Positions 60,158-64,000 of a DNA stretch of 64,000 bases are shown piece after piece. A model generated the notes under the pieces. The model worked only from the letters and a program-made list of their open reading frames with translations. It did no database searches and was not told the DNA's origin. Numbering within the stretch: the stretch's first letter is position 1; each line of letters starts with the position of its first letter. The position numbers were made by a program, and so were the translations under genes. Source of the DNA: Nocardia gamkensis NBRC 108242 (lineage in GTDB: Bacteria > Actinomycetota > Actinomycetes > Mycobacteriales > Mycobacteriaceae); the NCBI RefSeq assembly GCF_001612985.1, contig NZ_BDBM01000007.1, positions 186,001 to 250,000 on the forward strand, given 5' to 3'.

Positions 60158-60976
60158 TCAGCGCCTGCTCGCCCGGCGGTAGCCGATGGTCGCGGGCACC
60201 GCGAACAGGACGATCGCGCCGATCGACCACACGACGGTGAGGGTGAGCGGGCGTGCGAGCGGTCCGCCGAAGGCGAGCGCGCGCATGGCGTCGACCCCCA
60301 CCGACAGGGGTTGGTTGCGCACCACCGGCTGCACCCACTTGGGGAAGGCGGCCAGCGGAACGAAGCCGGTGCTGAAGAACATCATCAGGGATGTGAGGAT
60401 CGTGATGCCCTCCACCAGTGTCGATTTCGCGGTGAACACGGCGACCGAGGTGACGACGGTGGCGAAGGCCAGGCCGAAGAGAACCGGGACGAACAGGAAG
60501 ACGATCGCCGCGGCGACGCCCTGGTGGAAGCGGAACCCGAGCACCGAGCCCACCAGTACGACGGCGAGAGTGCAGGCGAAGATGCGGCAGCCCTCGGCGA
60601 GCACTCGCGAGGCCAGGCCGGAGGCGCGGTGCACGGGCAGTACCCAGAAGCGCGCGAGCAGGCCCGCGTCGCGTTCGCGGCCGAGTAGCACGCCCCCCGC
60701 CACCGCGCCGGACAGCGCACCCACCAGGGCGACCATGGGCACCGAGCCGTACAGCGCGCTCTCGCCGGTGAACTTCCGGATCTGCCCGCCGATCACGGTG
60801 TTGAGCATGATCAGCAGCAGGCACGGGATGATCAGCGTCTCCAGCAGGGTGACCGGATTGCGTGCCCAGCGCAGCAGCAGGCGCTGGGTCTGGATCAGCG
60901 TGTGCGCGATCAGCGCAGACGCCGACACTTCCGAGCCGGTCCACGACTCGTGCCTGTGATCGGCCAGCAGCGCCAT
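60158..60976 (-). CDS. ABC-2 type permease of a DrrB-like exporter (second permease)
   Basis: The 272-residue membrane protein has about six helices and the ABC-2 permease signature: RNPVTLLETLIIPCLLLIMLN, GRERDAGLLARFWVLPVHRASGLASRVLAEG (the cytoplasmic coupling segment) and FPKWVQPVVRNQPLSVGVDAMRAL. ATG 60974-60976 overlaps the previous permease stop by one base (TGATG), after GAGGAGGG. The exporter probably moves the peptide or lipid made by the NRPS that begins this operon. Confidence 0.88.
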   Translation of the reverse strand: MALLADHRHESWTGSEVSASALIAHTLIQTQRLLLRWARNPVTLLETLIIPCLLLIMLNTVIGGQIRKFTGESALYGSVPMVALVGALSGAVAGGVLLGRERDAGLLARFWVLPVHRASGLASRVLAEGCRIFACTLAVVLVGSVLGFRFHQGVAAAIVFLFVPVLFGLAFATVVTSVAVFTAKSTLVEGITILTSLMMFFSTGFVPLAAFPKWVQPVVRNQPLSVGVDAMRALAFGGPLARPLTLTVVWSIGAIVLFAVPATIGYRRASRR

Positions 60977-61794
60977 CACGCCCTCCTCGAGCTCAGCCGC
61001 AGCGACAGCGGGACGCAGATGATCAGGATGGCGAGCGCCCACGCCACCGGCGGTCCCAGCAGCGACAAGCTCACCTGGCCCGCGTTCGGTCCGCTGTCAC
61101 CCGCGAACGCCCGCAGACCGATGGCCCACTGCGACACCGGCTGGTTGCGCACGAACGGCTGCACCCATGCCGGGAACTGGTCGGCGGGCGCGATGCCGGT
61201 GGACAGCATGCCGAAGATCAACGGCGGAAGTACCAGTGCCTGCGCGGTCGCCTCCGGGTTGCGCGACACGGTGCCGATCACGTCTCCGGCCCAGATCAGC
61301 GCGAGCCCGATGAGCAACGAGAACAGCACGAACCCGATCGTGTGCGCGGCGCCGAGGTAGAAGCGGAAGCCGATGACGTGGCCGCAGATCAACGCGGTGA
61401 TCAACGCGATGACCAAGCGGAAGATGTTGCCGGACAGGCGCGCCGCGACCGGCACCAGCGGGCCGATCGGCATCGCGCCGAAACGCCGGTTGAGCCCGGC
61501 GACCGAATCGGTGGCGGCGCGGAAGGCCGCCGAGACGGCGGTGAAGGCGGCGGCTTGCAGGATCACCAGTGGCATCATGTACTGCGCGTAACTGCTGAAG
61601 CCGGTGCCGATCACGGTCATGATGATCTTCAGCGGAATGTAGAAGCTGGCGGTGAACGTCGCGGGCGCCAGCACCGAGGTGAGCACCTCGCCGCTGCGTA
61701 CCGAGGGCACGACCAGCCGGCTGGTCAGCACCCACCACTGCTGCGGCCGCAGCGGCGCGGCGCGGGTCTGGCTGAGCCAGGTCGCCGCCGTCAC
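60976..61794 (-). CDS. ABC-2 type permease of a DrrB-like exporter (first permease)
   Basis: This 272-residue permease has six predicted helices, FRAATDSVAGLNRRFGAMPIGPLVPVAARLSGN as coupling region and PAWVQPFVRNQPVSQWAIGLRAF, paralogous to the second permease. The start is GTG 61794, overlapping the ATPase stop by four bases (GTGA). Two different permeases with one ATPase is the DrrABC layout of mycobacterial lipid and actinomycete antibiotic exporters. Confidence 0.88.
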   Translation of the reverse strand: MTAATWLSQTRAAPLRPQQWWVLTSRLVVPSVRSGEVLTSVLAPATFTASFYIPLKIIMTVIGTGFSSYAQYMMPLVILQAAAFTAVSAAFRAATDSVAGLNRRFGAMPIGPLVPVAARLSGNIFRLVIALITALICGHVIGFRFYLGAAHTIGFVLFSLLIGLALIWAGDVIGTVSRNPEATAQALVLPPLIFGMLSTGIAPADQFPAWVQPFVRNQPVSQWAIGLRAFAGDSGPNAGQVSLSLLGPPVAWALAILIICVPLSLRLSSRRA

Positions 61795-62777
61795 GACACG
61801 ACCTCCCGTTGCGCGATCTCCGCCGTCGTCGCCAGATGCCCGGTCAGCTGGAGGAACACGTCGTCGAGCGAGGGGCGGCGCAGCGCGACGTCCACGAGGT
61901 CGACCCCGGCGCTGTCCAGTCGGCGCAGCGCCTCCAGCAGTGTCTTCGCGCCGTCGGGCGCGGGTATGGCGATCCGATCGGAATCCGGACCCAGCGCGTC
62001 CCGATTCTCCTGCGGCAGCAGCGGACCCAGGGCCGCGGCGATGGCGGGCAGGTCGCGCAGGTTCAGCGGCACGACCTCGCAGTAGCTGCCGCCGGTGCGC
62101 GACTTCAGCTCGTCGGCGGTGCCTTGGGCGATCACCACGCCGTGATCGATGACGATGATCCGGTCGCTGAGCGCGTCGGCTTCCTCCAGGTACTGGGTGG
62201 TGAGCAGGGTGGTGATGCCCGCCTTCTTGAAGCCGGAGACCAGATCCCACACGCCTTGCCTGCTGCGCGGATCCAGCCCGGTGGTCGGCTCGTCCAGGAA
62301 CACCACATCGGGCCGGACGACCAGACCGCAGGCGATGTCGATGCGCCTGCGCATACCGCCGGAGTAGGTGCCCACCCGGCGGCCCGCCGCGCGTTCGAGA
62401 TCGAACTCGGCCAGCAGTTCGTCCGCGCGGGCGCGGGCGGCCCGCTTGCGCAAGCCCATCAGCCTGCCGAACATCACCAGGTTCTCGTAGCCGCTGAGCA
62501 TGTCGTCCAGCGCGGCGTACTGCCCGGTCAGCATGATGCTGCGGCGCACCGCCGCGGGATCGTCCACCACGTCGTACCCGGCGACCGTGGCGCGGCCGCG
62601 GTCCGGCCGGATCAGTGTCGAGAGGATGTTCACCGTGGTGGTCTTGCCCGCGCCGTTGGGTCCGAGGATGCCGAGCACCTCGCCCGGCTCGGCCGCGAAA
62701 TCGACTCCCCGCAATGCCTTGACCGCGCCGAAGGATTTCTCGATCCCCTCGACGACGACGCCTTGATCGGAATTCAT
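61791..62777 (-). CDS. DrrA-family ABC exporter ATP-binding protein
   Basis: The 328-residue ATPase has Walker A GPNGAGKTTTV, Q-loop TGQYAALDDMLSGYENL, signature YSGGMRRRID, Walker B VVFLDEPTTGLDPRSR and H-loop LLTTQYLEEAD. The C-terminal 90 residues end in LRRPSLDDVFLQLTGH, a hallmark of the daunorubicin-resistance (DrrA) family. ATG 62777 overlaps the NRPS stop by ATGA (62774-62777). Export of the adjacent NRPS product is the natural inference. Confidence 0.92.
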   Translation of the reverse strand: MNSDQGVVVEGIEKSFGAVKALRGVDFAAEPGEVLGILGPNGAGKTTTVNILSTLIRPDRGRATVAGYDVVDDPAAVRRSIMLTGQYAALDDMLSGYENLVMFGRLMGLRKRAARARADELLAEFDLERAAGRRVGTYSGGMRRRIDIACGLVVRPDVVFLDEPTTGLDPRSRQGVWDLVSGFKKAGITTLLTTQYLEEADALSDRIIVIDHGVVIAQGTADELKSRTGGSYCEVVPLNLRDLPAIAAALGPLLPQENRDALGPDSDRIAIPAPDGAKTLLEALRRLDSAGVDLVDVALRRPSLDDVFLQLTGHLATTAEIAQREVVS

Positions 62778-64000
62778 CCTCGGCCTCCCAGATGTGCATC
62801 GAGCACGCGCGCGATGACCGGCAGCACCTGCGGCGCCGTCAGTTCGTCGTGGGTGACCTCGATGTCGTGATTGATGATGTCGCCGGTCACGTACGGCCGC
62901 CAGCCGTCGGGACCGAAGATGTCGGAGGTGTCGACGGTCGCGCTGAAGTACACGATGTCGCCGTCGTACACGGGTCGGCGGTATCCGGTTCTGGTCCGGG
63001 CGGCGGCGTTGTAGGACCCGGCCATCCGCTCCAGCGTGGCGGCGTCGATCAGCGAGACCCCGCCGAGTTTTTCGCGGATCAGCTCCGCCGCCTGCTGCGC
63101 GGTGGCGTCCGCGGGCACGTCGTGGATGCCGAACACCGCGCCGAAGCTGTTCACGAACGAGCCCGCGGTGAGCCGCTCGATGCTGTCGCCGTCGATGTCG
63201 GCGGTGTCGGCGTCCAGCAGCGCGACCACGCCGACCTCGGCTCCCGCGGCCTTCAGCCGCACGGCCGCCGCGTGGGCGATCAGGCCGCCGAACGACCAGC
63301 CGAGCAGGTGGTACGGCCCTTCGGGTTGCAGCGTGCGGATCTCCCGCACGTAGCGGTCGGCGAACTCCTCGATCGAGTGCGCGGGCGGTTCCTGGCCGCC
63401 GAGATCGGGCGCTTGCAGCCCGTAGATCGGGCGGCCGGGCGCGAGCGCGTCGGCGAATCCCAGGTAGGTCCACGACATTCCGGACGACGGGTGGATGCAG
63501 AACAGCGCGGGTTGCTCCCCGCCGAGCCGGATCGGCAGCACCACGTCCAGACCGAGCCCGCCCGCCGCCGGGACGGCCGGCGCCGCCGTGGCCGCCGCTT
63601 CCTCCTCGGCGGCGGTCCGTGCCGCCGGGGTCTGGGCGAATCGAGCCGCCGCGCGTAATGCGCCGATCCACAGATCGGCCAGCTCGGCGACGTCGTCCTG
63701 GTCGAGCAGGGTGGACGGGAAGCCGAAGCTCGCCCGCAGCCGGTCTCCGATGACGACGGCGTTGACGTCGATCGCCGATTGCAGGGGTACGCCGAGATCT
63801 TCGGCCACGTGCACATCGCCGAGTTCGTCGGTCGGCAGCCAGCCCAGCCCCTCGAGCCCGGCCGGGATATCACCGGTGGAGTATCGGCCGAGATAGTTGA
63901 AGCCGACCCGACCCGGCAGGCGTTCCGGGAGCTGCCGCGCGGTCTCGGGGTTGAGATAGCGCAGCAAGCCGAAACCGATGCCTTTGTCCGGCACCGCCAG
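62774..64000 (-). CDS. NRPS C-terminal part: condensation/epimerisation-domain end and thioesterase, partial
   Basis: The frame is open at the right edge (64000), so the 5' part lies outside. Residues read from the edge hold the end of a C/E-type domain (GIGFGLLRYLNPETA; VGFNYLGRYSTG), a linker, then a type I thioesterase: FCIHPSSGMSWTYLGFADAL, nucleophile GWSFGG, acid LLDADT and a late His in NHDIEVTHDEL. There is no carrier protein between the C/E-type end and the TE. An epimerisation domain directly before TE would suggest a D-residue at the C-terminus of the product. The operon continues with the Drr-type exporter. The product is unknown. Confidence 0.85.
   Translation of the reverse strand: MAVPDKGIGFGLLRYLNPETARQLPERLPGRVGFNYLGRYSTGDIPAGLEGLGWLPTDELGDVHVAEDLGVPLQSAIDVNAVVIGDRLRASFGFPSTLLDQDDVAELADLWIGALRAAARFAQTPAARTAAEEEAAATAAPAVPAAGGLGLDVVLPIRLGGEQPALFCIHPSSGMSWTYLGFADALAPGRPIYGLQAPDLGGQEPPAHSIEEFADRYVREIRTLQPEGPYHLLGWSFGGLIAHAAAVRLKAAGAEVGVVALLDADTADIDGDSIERLTAGSFVNSFGAVFGIHDVPADATAQQAAELIREKLGGVSLIDAATLERMAGSYNAAARTRTGYRRPVYDGDIVYFSATVDTSDIFGPDGWRPYVTGDIINHDIEVTHDELTAPQVLPVIARVLDAHLGGRG

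Overview
The window looks like chromosomal DNA of a mycolic-acid actinomycete, most likely Nocardia or a close relative. The case rests on very high GC, many GTG and a few TTG starts with four-base stop/start overlaps, a cyclopropane-mycolate-synthase-type methyltransferase, an F420-type luciferase-like oxidoreductase, a MAB_1171c/DUF6545 membrane protein, a class Ib nrdHIE + nrdF system and a fused MoaC-MoaB protein. No rRNA, tRNA, CRISPR array, prophage or insertion sequence was seen. The only mobile element is an intein in nrdE.

Layout. 1-4851: partial methyltransferase, PucR-type regulator and two lipases, with a long palindrome between regulator and first lipase. 4992-9217: a four-gene operon (glutamine-synthetase-like ligase, class C26 gamma-glutamyl hydrolase, aldehyde dehydrogenase, SDR) that fits amine catabolism by gamma-glutamylation. 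9227-13893: an SDR with divergent TetR, a MHS-type transporter behind a TGTGA-N6-TCACA site, a YrhB-like protein, and a TetR/DoxX pair. 13960-26861: a 12.9-kb minus-strand gene cluster (see below), facing a SnoaL-like gene and a TetR regulator. 29262-36394: membrane protein, hotdog thioesterase, CmaA-like methyltransferase, SDR, secreted proteins, peptidoglycan amidase and CobW-type GTPase. 36384-41818: AraC regulator and molybdenum-cofactor genes (moeA-moaCB-moaE facing moaA-moaD, separated by four 31-bp tandem repeats). 41935-44101: nadE, TetR and FMN reductase. 44493-48629: nrdH-nrdI-nrdE. 49988-55589: LLM oxidoreductase, then a TauD-type dioxygenase and an ABC sulfonate/taurine importer with two cysteine-containing leader peptides. 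56050-58552: mgtE and nrdF. 59130-64000: an intradiol-dioxygenase-like lipoprotein, a DrrAB-type ABC exporter and the 3' end of an NRPS with a thioesterase.

Most interesting system: the operon read from 26861 down to 13960. It encodes a single-module, fully reducing, MAS-like PKS without thioesterase, a PLP alpha-oxoamine synthase, three proteins that resemble the conserved enediyne-cluster accessory set (UnbV/ASPIC, UnbU, DUF1702), and a 3-ketodihydrosphingosine-reductase-like SDR. PKS + alpha-oxoamine synthase + ketoreductase is the logic of fungal fumonisin/AAL-toxin and of sphingoid-base synthesis. The inferred product is a long-chain 2-amino-3-ol (sphingoid-like) polyketide lipid, released by decarboxylative condensation with an amino acid. 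The association with Unb-type genes but no enediyne PKS is unusual.

Other notable regulation: paired NrdR-box-like sites 32 bp apart before both nrdH and nrdF; two RRxVDFMRV...C leader peptides in the sulfonate operon; and a 21-nt hairpin between the Shine-Dalgarno sequence and start codon of the amidase gene.
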